Part shown: positions 17,063-26,708 of the stretch, in pieces | Layout: each line of letters starts with the position of its first letter | Numbering within the stretch: the first letter of the stretch is position 1 | NCBI GenBank assembly: GCA_016786485.1 | Contig: JAEUWD010000053.1 | Location: 1-45,030, forward strand | Direction of reading: 5' to 3' | From: Bacteriovoracaceae bacterium | Lineage (GTDB): Bacteria > Bdellovibrionota > Bacteriovoracia > Bacteriovoracales > Bacteriovoracaceae | DNA length: 45,030 nucleotides | The notes under the pieces: model-generated | The model's input: only the letters and a program-made list of their open reading frames with translations | Told to the model about the DNA's origin: nothing | Database searches by the model: none | Position numbers and translations under genes: made by a program

Positions 17063-18046
17063 TTACTCATCATAAACTGAAGTTTCTGCACTTTCTAGGG
17101 GTGCATTATTTTTATAGGCATTAATTGCCTGCATTCTTGGAGCATTATTACTTGCACTTGGTTCAATCGCGTTCGTACCACCCGCAGCTTCAACTGCCGC
17201 AGCGATTTCTTCTGGTGATGAAGCCGTTGGTTCCGGTTGCAATGCTGTTTTTTCGACGTGGGGCATGTGGAAACTATCAATATCGCGTAACGATGTTTTC
17301 TTACCATTAACGACAAACATCATTTCGCCACCTTCAAAGAAAATCGATTCGACGATACCTTCGTTTTTCGTTTGAACGTTGAGCTTGCCGCCAGTTTTAT
17401 CCCAGGCCATAACCGCCACTTGATATTCGCCGGCTTTTTCTGGACGACCGGCCAAATCATATCCATCCCATGATGACTTATGTTGACCACTATATAATTT
17501 CTCTTTCCAGTCTTCGTGTACAATATTACCCTTAGCATCCAAAAGACGAACCACCACTTTTTCTGCATCTGATGGAAGTTGAAAATAGAATTCTGCTTTT
17601 TCGCCTTGGCCTTTGTATTGAACGGTATTTCCAGTGGTAACGACTTTTTTACCAAGAAAACTTGCTCCGTAAAATTTATCTTCAACCGCAACGTTAGAAT
17701 TCATCTTATCAAATTTCGAGTTCATGTTAGCTAACTGCTCTAACTGTGCAAATTGCGCTAACTCGCCTGAGAACTTGCTTTGATCCATTGGGTTCATCGG
17801 ATCTTGGTGTTTTAACTGATGAGAAAGCAATTTTAAAAATTCGTCTTTCCCCATCTGATTGTGAGGGCCTTCTTTGATGATTGATTTTTCTCGGAAGCCC
17901 GTTAAGTTATTAACTAATTTATTATCGTAACTTTTATTTTGATCAACAGCGGCAGTTGGATCTTGTTTTTCTGGACGTGCTCCGCCCTTTCTTACATTTT
18001 GCAATTGTGATTGTTGCTCAGTCGGAGCGCGACCGATCATTGGCAT
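17063..18046 (-). CDS. flgD: Flagellar hook-capping scaffold FlgD
   Basis: A 327-residue protein that caps the growing hook and directs FlgE assembly. The conserved N-terminal motif is clear (MGKDEFLKLLSHQLKHQDPMNP, then QFAQLEQLANMN), followed by the FlgD Ig-like domain (VRLLDAKGNIVHEDW, WDGYDLAGRPEKAGEY). It is longer than the usual 220-240 residues owing to an unstructured N-terminus and an Ala/Pro/Asn-rich C-terminal tail after about residue 260. Its ATG overlaps the fliK stop by one base. Confidence 0.93.
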   Translation of the reverse strand: MPMIGRAPTEQQSQLQNVRKGGARPEKQDPTAAVDQNKSYDNKLVNNLTGFREKSIIKEGPHNQMGKDEFLKLLSHQLKHQDPMNPMDQSKFSGELAQFAQLEQLANMNSKFDKMNSNVAVEDKFYGASFLGKKVVTTGNTVQYKGQGEKAEFYFQLPSDAEKVVVRLLDAKGNIVHEDWKEKLYSGQHKSSWDGYDLAGRPEKAGEYQVAVMAWDKTGGKLNVQTKNEGIVESIFFEGGEMMFVVNGKKTSLRDIDSFHMPHVEKTALQPEPTASSPEEIAAAVEAAGGTNAIEPSASNNAPRMQAINAYKNNAPLESAETSVYDE

Positions 18047-19416
18047 TACGCTACTTCCTGTTGTCTTTTATAGCTCGCCCATAATTCTTGGCGACGGTGA
18101 GATTCGTGTTTACGTTGACCGTCCTGAGAAGAAAATTGTTGTGATGAGCTTTGTCTACCATGTTCAGATGTTGCGCCGTCTTCACTATGTTTAGAGAAAC
18201 TTGAATGAGATTCGAGTTTAATATCTGCAACTTTTAAACCATTGCTATTTAAAGTTTGGAAAAGCTCTTGTTGATTTTGCGAGAAAAAGTTTCGAGCTTC
18301 ATTATTTGAAGTCTGGATCGAAATATTTAAAGTGTTGTTATCATTTCTTTCAACATGAATACCAACGTTACCTAATTCTTGGTGATTAAATTTTAAATCA
18401 ATGGTTGGTCTAGCTGCCATATGATTTTGCTGAATATAATCTGAAATTTTATTAATTGATTCAGTTGAATTTGAAACGTCCATGCTACTTAAATCTAAAA
18501 CTTTTACTGGTGTCGCAGCACTAGTTCCATGTTTTAACTCACTGACCACTGGAGCGAAAACAAATGAATTATCACTCATTTCTGGCGTTAAAGCAGGATT
18601 CATCGAAGAAATGGCTTCACTTTCTTTTGTGATTTTTAAATCACGTTCTGGTCTTAATTCAAGCATCGGTTTTTCATTAAAGTCTTGGTAAGACTTTAAT
18701 GATTGGGCCGTTGCAGACACTTTATTAGCTGAAGCATTTGATAATAACTTTTGGATATCGGCTTGAGCATTCGCCATTTCATTCAATTCTAACGCTTGAG
18801 ACTCTGGTTGATAAAAGTCACGCGCTTCCTTAACTTTAGCAGTGCTAAACATTGAACGATATTCTATAGGTTGGCTATTTTTATAAAATGTTTCTTTTTC
18901 TGGAGCTGGAGTAGCTTTCTGAATTAAGGACTCAATATCAAATTTCTGAACTGGTTCGGAAGCTTCATTATTTAATGCTATAACATTATGGTCTTGTGGA
19001 ATCTGCACCGCTGGTTGCTTCACGAACAGACGATCAAGTTCTGCTGAAGAATTTTTAGCTTTGCGATAATCATGCTCAACCGATTGTTTAGCATCAGTCA
19101 GAATATCATTAAGTGAGCGAATTTTATTTTGCTCACTTAATTCTTTTTTGATTGGATGTTCATTTTTTGCAAGTAACTCGAGATTTACGTTTTGATTGAT
19201 AAGTTCTTCGCTTACGACTGGTTTTGCGACTGCTGTTCCTGGGATTTCAGAAGCTGCGTCTTCCGCTTGCGCTAAATTGACTTCGCCACTTAGTAATTCA
19301 GCGAAATTGATCGGTTCACCAGTTCCAGTTGAAACATTTACGAACGGAGACGAAATCTTTTTCGCTGCGTTTGCTTGTGAAGCATGCTGAATGTTTTTTT
19401 GCGGTAATACTTTCAT
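18046..19416 (-). CDS. fliK: Flagellar hook-length control protein FliK
   Basis: A 456-residue protein with a long low-complexity, disordered N-terminal region (ruler part) and a compact C-terminal Flg_hook domain at about 335-410 (PTIDLKFNHQELGNVGIHVE, FQTLNSNGLKVADIKLE), which in FliK proteins switches export specificity by acting on FlhB. The extreme C-terminus is Ser/Gln/His-rich. Position between the motE-like gene and flgD supports the call, since FliK N-termini are poorly conserved. Confidence 0.9.
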   Translation of the reverse strand: MKVLPQKNIQHASQANAAKKISSPFVNVSTGTGEPINFAELLSGEVNLAQAEDAASEIPGTAVAKPVVSEELINQNVNLELLAKNEHPIKKELSEQNKIRSLNDILTDAKQSVEHDYRKAKNSSAELDRLFVKQPAVQIPQDHNVIALNNEASEPVQKFDIESLIQKATPAPEKETFYKNSQPIEYRSMFSTAKVKEARDFYQPESQALELNEMANAQADIQKLLSNASANKVSATAQSLKSYQDFNEKPMLELRPERDLKITKESEAISSMNPALTPEMSDNSFVFAPVVSELKHGTSAATPVKVLDLSSMDVSNSTESINKISDYIQQNHMAARPTIDLKFNHQELGNVGIHVERNDNNTLNISIQTSNNEARNFFSQNQQELFQTLNSNGLKVADIKLESHSSFSKHSEDGATSEHGRQSSSQQFSSQDGQRKHESHRRQELWASYKRQQEVA

Positions 19417-19440
19417 AATATTAAGACACCCTCAGTCTCT

Positions 19441-19989
19441 CTATCTTTTCATATCTAGGTACTGTTTTTGAAGTCGGGCAGATATTTCCTTGTCCATCAG
19501 GTTAAATATCTTAGAAGCCTTCTCCGAATCTAGTTCGGCCAGTATCTTAACCGAGATTTCAGAATCCTGAACTGATAGTAATTCCGCAGCTTTAGCCGGC
19601 TTCATGCCTGAAACAACACTTACTAACTGACGAATTCTCTCTGCCTTCTTTTTTTCGTTTTGATCAATACATCCAATGAAATTCATCTGCTTCTTATCAA
19701 AGTCTTTAATCTTTTGATCTAAATCTTTAGAAGTTAAACCCATTTGCTCTTCGCGTACTTTTAATTCATTTTCACGAATTTTAAGTTCTGCTTCTTTTGC
19801 GACTAATTCTTTTGTTAAGTCAGTCACACTCTTCTTTTTAATATCATCTATTTTTTTAGTTACTTCTTCTTTAACCTTTTCTACAAAATCCGCTTCGGTA
19901 TACTTCAGTGTTTGTGCTGGAGTTGTCGCCGTTGGTGTGGCGGTATTTGCGAAAGTTAAAAGTGTCATCATCTTTAGCAGTAATATCAT
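19441..19989 (-). CDS. MotE-like flagellar protein with MgtE-N-type domain
   Basis: A 182-residue protein. The N-terminus is hydrophobic (MILLLKMMTLLTFA, a signal or anchor), followed by an Ala/Thr-rich stretch, a charged coiled coil (about 45-100), and a C-terminal domain resembling the MgtE N-terminal superhelical domain (SGMKPAKAAELLS, KILAELDSEKASKIFNLMD). This is the MotE/YlxF layout found between fliJ and fliK in many operons, proposed to chaperone stator or FliG-related assembly; the exact role here is inferred. Confidence 0.82.
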   Translation of the reverse strand: MILLLKMMTLLTFANTATPTATTPAQTLKYTEADFVEKVKEEVTKKIDDIKKKSVTDLTKELVAKEAELKIRENELKVREEQMGLTSKDLDQKIKDFDKKQMNFIGCIDQNEKKKAERIRQLVSVVSGMKPAKAAELLSVQDSEISVKILAELDSEKASKIFNLMDKEISARLQKQYLDMKR

Positions 19990-20445
19990 TTATAGCTCCT
20001 TGCTTTTTTTATGGTGATGCCAAATATTCACAAGCTCTTCTCGTGCCATATCATCTTTTTTCATCATTGCGTGTTTAAAAGCTTTTTGTTCTTTTTCTTT
20101 AAGCTTTGTCATAACTTTAACATCTGCTCTAAGCATAATGAGTTCAGCTTGCTTTTCCTGTAATTCAATTTTTTTTCTTTCGATTTCTTTTTTAAGCAAC
20201 ACGATCTTGGCTTCCTTACCGCGCACTAAGGTCGGAATAAATTGGGTCTCACGACCCGCCATTCCTCGTTCCAACATCTTTCTTTGAGCAATATAGGCTT
20301 CGTTAATTTCGTTTTTCTCGCGTTCAATTTGACTTTCACAGGCTGCAATATGCTTTTGAATTTTACCCATTTCTATTTTGCACTTATCTTCTTTGAACTC
20401 GCGTAACTTTAAAAGTGCTTCTAGTTTAAATTTGAACTTTTTCAT
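19990..20445 (-). CDS. fliJ: Flagellar export protein FliJ
   Basis: A 151-residue, almost wholly alpha-helical coiled-coil protein starting MKKFKFKLEALLKLREFKE, the typical FliJ opening (F-x-F-x-L-x-x-L-L-x-x-R). FliJ sits in the centre of the FliI hexamer and couples the ATPase to the export gate. It follows fliI by 4 nt and abuts the motE-like gene by one base. Confidence 0.9.
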   Translation of the reverse strand: MKKFKFKLEALLKLREFKEDKCKIEMGKIQKHIAACESQIEREKNEINEAYIAQRKMLERGMAGRETQFIPTLVRGKEAKIVLLKKEIERKKIELQEKQAELIMLRADVKVMTKLKEKEQKAFKHAMMKKDDMAREELVNIWHHHKKSKEL

Positions 20446-20449
20446 TTAT

Positions 20450-21841
20450 TTAAACCCTAGATATATTTAAGTTTCGTTTTGGTTGTACCGGCTCTTCAGT
20501 GACGGCTTTCTCTGCTTTACGAGCGATCTCGATCATATAATCATATAGATCCTCAATTATCGCGGATTCTTCCACATCTTGCTTAAGTAGAATCTCAAGC
20601 TCGTCAATAACGGCGATAGCCTTATCAACTTTAGGATTAGTTCCTTTTACATAAGCTCCTACGTTAATCAAATCTTCTGTCTCACGATAAGAAGCTAAAA
20701 GATCACGCAAGTGTGAAGCTACAATACGATGTTCGCGTGTTACAACTTTGGTCATAACCCGAGAAATTGAAGAAAGAACATCAATCGCTGGATAATGATT
20801 TCTGGCTGCTAATTCACGACTCAAAATAATATGACCATCTGAAATAGAACGAACACTGTCAGCGATCGGTTCATCCATATCGCCACCTTCAACAAGTACT
20901 GTATAAATACCAGTAATACTTCCGGCATCGGTCTTTGTTCCAGCACGCTCCATTAATTTTGGAAGTTTAGCAAAAACGCTTGGGCCATATCCTTTTTGAC
21001 CAGGAGGTTCACCTGAACTCATCCCAATTTCACGATTGGCCATAGCGAAACGAGTAATCGAATCCATCATTAGCATGACATCATTTTTTTGATCACGAAA
21101 ATATTCTGCAATCGTTGTCGCTGCATAAGCTGCTTTTACCCTAATAAGTGGGGATGAATCAGAAGTTGCGACGACAATAACTGATTTCTTTAAACCCTCA
21201 GGGCCTAAATCACTTTCAATGAATTCCCGAACCTCACGACCCCGTTCACCGATGAGCGCAATCACGTTAACTCCAGCATTCGAATTTTTAGCCATCATGC
21301 CCATCAACACGGACTTACCAACACCCGAGCCGGCCATGATCGCGACACGTTGACCTTTACCTAAAGTCATAAAACAATTAATTGCTTTAATACCAGTATC
21401 AAAGGGAGTTCGAATCGGTGGGCGTTCGAGGGGGTTAATGGGTTTACCAAAAATCGAACGATGTTCAGTCTCTTCCGTCATTTCGATTGGGCCTTTACCA
21501 TCAATAGGCTTACCATTGAAATCTACCACACGACCTAACATCGCTGGTGAAATATAAATTTGGCTATGATTTTCTTTAAGATAAATACGAGTTTGTGAAT
21601 TAATACCAACCACTTCATCATACGGCATAACTAAACAGCAATTTTTTTCAATAGAAACAACTTCACCTGGATGTTGTTTACCATCCTCAGTTACAAAATC
21701 CACGTTACTACCAATCACCGCGCGAGGAAACGAGGCTTCGTAAACCATGCCACGGCTAGAAATAATTTTTCCGATATTCAAATAAGGAGTACGTGAATCA
21801 AACTCATCGAAGAGTTTACGAAAATCTAAATTATGACTCAT
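20450..21841 (-). CDS. fliI: Flagellum-specific export ATPase FliI
   Basis: A 463-residue cytoplasmic ATPase of the F1-beta family that energises early steps of type III export. Walker A GSGVGKS (171-177), GERGREV (198-204), Walker B region VMLMMDSITRFAMA, then the FliI-typical SGEPPGQKGYGPSVF segment. I chose the ATG at 21841: AGAGGA is 8 nt upstream, while the in-frame GTG at 21847 is too close to it. The start overlaps the end of fliH by 11 nt, so the regulator FliH and the ATPase are translationally linked. Confidence 0.97.
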   Translation of the reverse strand: MSHNLDFRKLFDEFDSRTPYLNIGKIISSRGMVYEASFPRAVIGSNVDFVTEDGKQHPGEVVSIEKNCCLVMPYDEVVGINSQTRIYLKENHSQIYISPAMLGRVVDFNGKPIDGKGPIEMTEETEHRSIFGKPINPLERPPIRTPFDTGIKAINCFMTLGKGQRVAIMAGSGVGKSVLMGMMAKNSNAGVNVIALIGERGREVREFIESDLGPEGLKKSVIVVATSDSSPLIRVKAAYAATTIAEYFRDQKNDVMLMMDSITRFAMANREIGMSSGEPPGQKGYGPSVFAKLPKLMERAGTKTDAGSITGIYTVLVEGGDMDEPIADSVRSISDGHIILSRELAARNHYPAIDVLSSISRVMTKVVTREHRIVASHLRDLLASYRETEDLINVGAYVKGTNPKVDKAIAVIDELEILLKQDVEESAIIEDLYDYMIEIARKAEKAVTEEPVQPKRNLNISRV

Positions 21842-22670
21842 TACCACTATCCTCTTTGATTTCTTTTGGAGGTAGTCCTACGGTTTTAAAAACTTCATCA
21901 ATTGCGTTTAATTGTGCGCGAACACTTCCATCTAAAATACTACTTTGTGATTCGAGAATAATTCCTGGCATATTCATTTCATGCTCAAGCTCCACACGCA
22001 CATTAGTCAATTGTCCAAGTTTTTTCTCAACCTGTTCAATGACCTGTGGCATACGTGCAAAACTATTTTTGCTCACACGAATAAGTAGATTATCTTTCAC
22101 ACCCATTTCGAGAATTAATTTCTCAAGTAGTGCACGCAAATAATCTTGATTTTCAACTTCTTTTAAAATAACCCATTTTGAAAGAGCACGAATCATTTCA
22201 TAAGCATTATCAATGTTCTGTTGCAGGACCTTTTTCTTATCTTCTTGTAACTCTTCGATAATTTTCTGAATTTGATCGATTTGTTTTTCGAACGCCTGTG
22301 AAGCTTCTTGATAAGCTTGATCATGACCTTTTTTCAAACCTTCTTCGTAGGCACGCTTGTAAGTATCATCCTGGACTGAGCGTAACTTCTTATCAACTTC
22401 CGAATTGATATTTCGTTGGAAATCTTCAATCTCTTGTTTTTTTAAGCCACGGTATTCAGAAACAACTTTATCTACTTTGAAAGCATTTTTTTGAGCAGCC
22501 TCACGTTCTTTACGAATAACATTAGCACTTGGTTTTTCACGGTGAAGAATCTCACCACCCACTTCTTGTAGTTGATATGGTTCAATTTTAGTTTGAAATC
22601 CAGTATTTCCACCTAGCGTATCAAAGGTATACTCTTCAACACTGTAATACTGGCTCGATTTCAAAGTCAT
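21831..22670 (-). CDS. fliH: Flagellar assembly protein FliH
   Basis: A 279-residue protein. A variable N-terminus is followed by a long coiled coil (about 65-155, including the YEEGLKKGHDQAYQEA-type repeat usual in FliH) and a C-terminal domain resembling the V-ATPase E/FliH stator fold (LILEMGVKDNLLIRVSKNSF, LEHEMNMPGIILESQSSILDGSV). It binds and regulates FliI and docks it at the C-ring. Position between fliG and fliI supports this. Confidence 0.92.
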   Translation of the reverse strand: MTLKSSQYYSVEEYTFDTLGGNTGFQTKIEPYQLQEVGGEILHREKPSANVIRKEREAAQKNAFKVDKVVSEYRGLKKQEIEDFQRNINSEVDKKLRSVQDDTYKRAYEEGLKKGHDQAYQEASQAFEKQIDQIQKIIEELQEDKKKVLQQNIDNAYEMIRALSKWVILKEVENQDYLRALLEKLILEMGVKDNLLIRVSKNSFARMPQVIEQVEKKLGQLTNVRVELEHEMNMPGIILESQSSILDGSVRAQLNAIDEVFKTVGLPPKEIKEDSGNES

Positions 22671-22693
22671 TATCTACTCCTACAAATAGTTGC

Positions 22694-23731
22694 TTATACC
22701 AGCGCGTCGCCTTCGCCACCGCGAGCAATAATCGCTTTGCCTTTCGCTTCAAGATCTTTAAGAATCTGAACGATTTCCTGTTGTGCTTTTTCAACATCAG
22801 AAAGTTTAGTAGGCCCAAGTGCATCCAAGTCTTCCTGTAATAAGCCAGCCGCACGATTCGACATGTTCTTGAACAATTTCGCACGAACATCTTCTGGTGC
22901 TGTCTTAAGAGCGATAACCAATTTTTGGTTATCAACCACTTTAAGCATTTCTTGGGTACCTTTATCATCCACAAAGATAATATCTTCGAAGACAAACATG
23001 AGTTTTCTGATCTCTTCGGCCAACTCAGGGTCTTTTTCTTCAACTCTGGCCATAACGTTCTTCTCAGTATTCTTATCCATCATGTTCATCATATCAGCGA
23101 TTGGATCAACACCACCCAACTGTTGTGTATCGATTGAACCAAGGGTCGAAAGCTCTGTTTTCAAGACGTCATCTAATTGAGCAATCAATTCTGGCGATAC
23201 GAAGTCGAGGTTAGCAATTCTTAGTACAACTTCCGCTTGTAAACCTTCTGGTAACTTGCGAAGAACATCAACTTTTCTTTCAGTGCTTAAATGAGCAATG
23301 ATAAGTGCAATCGTTTGCGGATGTTCGTTGATTAAGAAATTCGCTAGTGTTCTTGTATCGACTAGCTCTAAAGATTCAAGTGTATTTGAAGATCCCACTT
23401 CAACAATCTGACCAAGTAATTGCTTGGCACGCTCTTCACCAAGCGTTCCAAGGATAAAGTCTTTCCCTTTATTGTCAGAGAAGAGTAAGTTGGCATCTTC
23501 ATTAATGTATGAATAAAACTCTTCCAAAACTTTTTTAACCATCCAAATCGGCGACTTAGTAATCGTCGACATGGCGTTAATCATCCGTTTAACATCGTTG
23601 TCTTTCATATGATCAAAGATCAACTTCGAAGTTTTAGCACCTAGCGAACTTAATAGGATTGCGGCCCTATCTTGCCCACTGAGTAGGGCATACTCGGTAT
23701 CGGGATCTGTTGGTTTTTCTTCTGCTGCCAC
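22694..23731 (-). CDS. fliG: Flagellar motor switch protein FliG
   Basis: A 345-residue C-ring protein that carries torque. All three domains are visible: N-terminal (LSGQDRAAILLSSLGAKTS), middle with the conserved NEHPQTIALI motif, and C-terminal with the charged torque helix (MFVFEDIIFVDDKGTQEML, ALKTAPEDVRAKLFKNMS). The start is GTG at 23731, with AAGGAG 6 nt upstream. It follows fliF by 22 nt, the usual pairing because FliG mounts on the FliF ring. Confidence 0.97.
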   Translation of the reverse strand: MAAEEKPTDPDTEYALLSGQDRAAILLSSLGAKTSKLIFDHMKDNDVKRMINAMSTITKSPIWMVKKVLEEFYSYINEDANLLFSDNKGKDFILGTLGEERAKQLLGQIVEVGSSNTLESLELVDTRTLANFLINEHPQTIALIIAHLSTERKVDVLRKLPEGLQAEVVLRIANLDFVSPELIAQLDDVLKTELSTLGSIDTQQLGGVDPIADMMNMMDKNTEKNVMARVEEKDPELAEEIRKLMFVFEDIIFVDDKGTQEMLKVVDNQKLVIALKTAPEDVRAKLFKNMSNRAAGLLQEDLDALGPTKLSDVEKAQQEIVQILKDLEAKGKAIIARGGEGDALV

Positions 23732-23753
23732 TCTTAGCTCCTTAAAAATATAA

Positions 23754-25442
23754 TTATGCTATCTGTTTATTCTCATCTACGGTGTGAATCATCTCATGCA
23801 TAACTTGTGCTGCCTTCTGAGGATTCTGTTCAATCAAGTTAATGATTTTCTCTCTTAATAAGTTACCCTCAATCTTCTCAGGGTTAATTTTCTCTTCAAT
23901 CGTAGGAAGAGCATCTTCTAAACCTGGTAACTTCTGACCAGCTTGGATACGCTCCAACTCTTCAATTGTTTTCGGCAAGAAGTCATCAATCGTTTCAACC
24001 GTGTTTTCAGTTACCCACTGGATGAATGGACGAACCACGACGAAGAAGAATAAAGTGATGATGATACCGATCATTAAGTACTTGGTTAAATTCTTAATGA
24101 TTTCTCTATTCTCACGACGCTCTAGCATGGCTTCGATTGAAGCTAAATCTTCTTCCGCAAATTCCATATTCTTAATCGTTAATTGATCACCACGACCAGC
24201 AACGATACCGATTGATGAAGCGACAATCTGACGGAAGTTTTCTAATTGCTCTTCGCTCCACGCTTCATACTTCATGACCACTTCACCATTATCACCGATA
24301 ACTGGCGCGCCTTTAGCGTCTAGTACTGGTACTTTCTTACCATCCACCATAACCGCCACACTTAAGCTTTGTAATTCCGCCGTTGGCTTCTTGGCCTTGG
24401 TTACTTTTGATGGAACTCCGAAGTTTCTTGTCACGAGTGATTTATCTAAATCATTACGTGTTTCAGGAATACCTGGTTGTGGATTTTCGCCAGGAAGGTT
24501 ACTACGTGCTCCTGGAATGCCTTGTGGAGAAGGGCGTGAACCAACTAATTTCTCCTGATTTGATACCTCTGAAATAACAGCTGTATTCTCGTTATCGTAA
24601 GTTGTCTGTGTTTCAACTTTTTCAGTGAAATCGAGTTTGGCCGAAACTTTTGCAATAACTTTTCCCTCGCCAACTACGCGAGATAATATTTCTTCAATTT
24701 GTTGCTCATATTTAAGATTTACTTTTGACTCTAGTGCAATTCGATTTGCTGTTTCAGCTGTCATCGAATCCCCTAAGTTTTCAGATAATTTTTTACCACG
24801 TGAATTAATAATCACGACATGCTCAGAACGCATTCTTTCAATCGCTGAAGAAACAAGAGACTGAATCCCTTTAATTTCTTCTGTCGTTAGAGTTACCCCT
24901 GGGGATAATTCAAGGACAACCGAAGCACTTGGATCTTTCATTTCAGAAACGAAAGGACTTGATTCAGGAACTGATAAGTGAACTCTCGCTCGCTCAACAC
25001 CTTTAATATGTTTTATCGTCTTGATTAACTCGCCTTCAAGCGCACGTTGACGATTAATTTTTTGTACGAAGCTGGTAGTACCAAAACTTTGTTTATCAAA
25101 AACCTCATAACCAACAGTTGATGAAAAGTTAACACCTTTTTTAGCAATTTCTAAACGCCATTTTTCTTTTTGATCTTCTGGAACGAGAATGGTCTTTCCT
25201 TCCTCTCCCATTTGATAATTAATTTTGGCATCTTCAAGCATTTGAGCAATCATGGCCGAATCTTCTTTAGTAAGATCTGTATAAAGGACTTTATACTGTG
25301 TCTTTCCCGCCCACATAATAATCCCAATCATTAAACTGGCGGTAATCCCTGCAAGGGCAATCAAACCAATTCTTCTGACGAAATCTAAGGAGCTAAAAAA
25401 GTCCACAAAGTTCGTTACTATCTGTCTAAAAAAATTTTCCAA
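23754..25442 (-). CDS. fliF: Flagellar MS-ring protein FliF
   Basis: A 562-residue inner-membrane ring protein. First membrane helix at about 24-45, ring-building motifs in the periplasm (KVLYTDLTKEDSAMIAQML, FVQKINRQRALEGELIKTI, RARVHLSVPESSPF), second membrane helix near 440-462 and a C-terminal cytoplasmic FliG-binding segment ending the protein. The start codon is TTG (25440-25442) with AAGGAGG 5 nt before it; no nearby in-frame ATG fits as well. Confidence 0.97.
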   Translation of the reverse strand: MENFFRQIVTNFVDFFSSLDFVRRIGLIALAGITASLMIGIIMWAGKTQYKVLYTDLTKEDSAMIAQMLEDAKINYQMGEEGKTILVPEDQKEKWRLEIAKKGVNFSSTVGYEVFDKQSFGTTSFVQKINRQRALEGELIKTIKHIKGVERARVHLSVPESSPFVSEMKDPSASVVLELSPGVTLTTEEIKGIQSLVSSAIERMRSEHVVIINSRGKKLSENLGDSMTAETANRIALESKVNLKYEQQIEEILSRVVGEGKVIAKVSAKLDFTEKVETQTTYDNENTAVISEVSNQEKLVGSRPSPQGIPGARSNLPGENPQPGIPETRNDLDKSLVTRNFGVPSKVTKAKKPTAELQSLSVAVMVDGKKVPVLDAKGAPVIGDNGEVVMKYEAWSEEQLENFRQIVASSIGIVAGRGDQLTIKNMEFAEEDLASIEAMLERRENREIIKNLTKYLMIGIIITLFFFVVVRPFIQWVTENTVETIDDFLPKTIEELERIQAGQKLPGLEDALPTIEEKINPEKIEGNLLREKIINLIEQNPQKAAQVMHEMIHTVDENKQIA

Positions 25443-25474
25443 GTTGCCTCCTTAAAGCATCTTTAAAACATCAA

Positions 25475-25825
25475 TCAAACTTGCATTCGCATAATTTCGC
25501 GATAAGCATCAATAACTTTCATTCTGATTTGGTTCATCGCTTTGAACGCAATATCTGCTTTCTCTACCGCAATCATTGTTTCATGCAGATTTGTCGACTG
25601 ACCGCTGGCCAACTTTTGCATCGCCACTTCTGCGTCTTTCTGCAAATCATTCACTTTACCCAATGATTGAGTGAGAAAATCACCAAAACTTTTATTCTCG
25701 GCTTCACCAACACCGTCTAACGAAGTCGGCAAACTAAATTCAGTATTTAAGTCCGCACTTTTGGTCCAACCTTTTGAGTCGTAACCGCGAAGTGATTGAT
25801 TTAAATCTCCAACATTCTTAATCAT
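25475..25825 (-). CDS. fliE: Flagellar hook-basal body adaptor FliE
   Basis: A 116-residue protein connecting the MS ring to the rod. The conserved C-terminal half is clear: SFGDFLTQSLGKVNDLQKDAE, LHETMIAVEKADIAFKAM, QIRMKVIDAYREIMRMQV. It lies directly after flgC (10 nt) and before fliF, the standard rod gene order. Confidence 0.95.
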   Translation of the reverse strand: MIKNVGDLNQSLRGYDSKGWTKSADLNTEFSLPTSLDGVGEAENKSFGDFLTQSLGKVNDLQKDAEVAMQKLASGQSTNLHETMIAVEKADIAFKAMNQIRMKVIDAYREIMRMQV

Positions 25826-25835
25826 AAATTAACTC

Positions 25836-26273
25836 CTATCTTCCAATTTCCAGAGCTTTCATTGCCATACTTTTCGCTGTATTAACTGCTGAAATATTGG
25901 CTTCATAACTTCGATTGGCATTAATCATGTTTGCTGTTTCCCGCATAATGTTGATGTCAGGATAAGCAACATAACCATCTTTGTTCGCATCAGGGTGATG
26001 TGGTTCATATTTTAGAACTGGAGGTTTATTAGTTGAGATCACTTCTGTGGCGTGTACCGCTTGAGCATTCTCATCTAAAGTACCTTCTAAAATTTCTGAA
26101 AAACTTTCACGTGCTGGCTCTGAACCAAAAACAACCTCTTTAGGACGATAAGGACCACCTTCAGCAGTTCGAGTAGTTTGAGCGTTTGCGATATTCGATG
26201 AAATAGCTTCCATACGTTTTCTCTGTGCCGCCAACCCACTTGCACTAATTTTTAAACTGGTGAGTATGTCCAT
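25836..26273 (-). CDS. flgC: Proximal rod protein FlgC
   Basis: A 145-residue rod component. The N-terminal axial motif SLKISASGLAAQRKRMEAISSN with IANAQTTRTAEGGPYRPKEV is characteristic of FlgC, and the C-terminus (DINIMRETANMINANRSYEAN, AKSMAMKALEIGR) forms the paired helix. It follows flgB by 19 nt. Confidence 0.96.
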   Translation of the reverse strand: MDILTSLKISASGLAAQRKRMEAISSNIANAQTTRTAEGGPYRPKEVVFGSEPARESFSEILEGTLDENAQAVHATEVISTNKPPVLKYEPHHPDANKDGYVAYPDINIMRETANMINANRSYEANISAVNTAKSMAMKALEIGR

Positions 26274-26292
26274 AATCCTCCTCGTTAGTTAA

Positions 26293-26700
26293 TTACTTCT
26301 CTGAAGAAATGGCATATTTCATCATGCCCATTTTCTTATTCACTAATTGCACCAAAGCATCGTAAAGGATCTTGTTCTCTGCAATCTGTGCCATTTCCGC
26401 TTCAACATCCACGGTATTTCCGTTCTCACTCACAACACCATTTGGGTCGTTGTAAATTTCTGGTTGAAGATTATTGAAACCACCGTTACCAACATCAAAA
26501 TGTTTGCTATCAGTCGTTTGCATCTTCATTTTACCGTCGACATCGATCGCTCTGGCCAAGGCCGATTCGAAATCAACTTTTTTTGCTTTGTAATCAGGTG
26601 TGTCTGCATTCGCAACGTTACTGGCCATAATTTCTTGCTTCATCTGTCTGAAGTTAAGAGCATTTGCCATCGCCTGAAGTGTTTTATCATTTATTTCCAT
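26293..26700 (-). CDS. flgB: Proximal rod protein FlgB
   Basis: A 135-residue rod component, shorter at the N-terminus than FlgC. Motifs: ALNFRQMKQEIMASNVANADTPDYKAK at the N-terminus and VDVEAEMAQIAENKILYDALVQL at the C-terminus. First structural flagellar gene in the operon; it starts 8 nt after the NtrC-like regulator, with AGGAAG as ribosome site. Confidence 0.96.
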   Translation of the reverse strand: MEINDKTLQAMANALNFRQMKQEIMASNVANADTPDYKAKKVDFESALARAIDVDGKMKMQTTDSKHFDVGNGGFNNLQPEIYNDPNGVVSENGNTVDVEAEMAQIAENKILYDALVQLVNKKMGMMKYAISSEK

Positions 26701-26708
26701 GCAACTTC

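Noticed and set aside
22863-23180. Open frame antisense to fliG
   Set aside because: Lies wholly within a conserved gene and has a shadow composition (Ser/Ile/Thr-rich).
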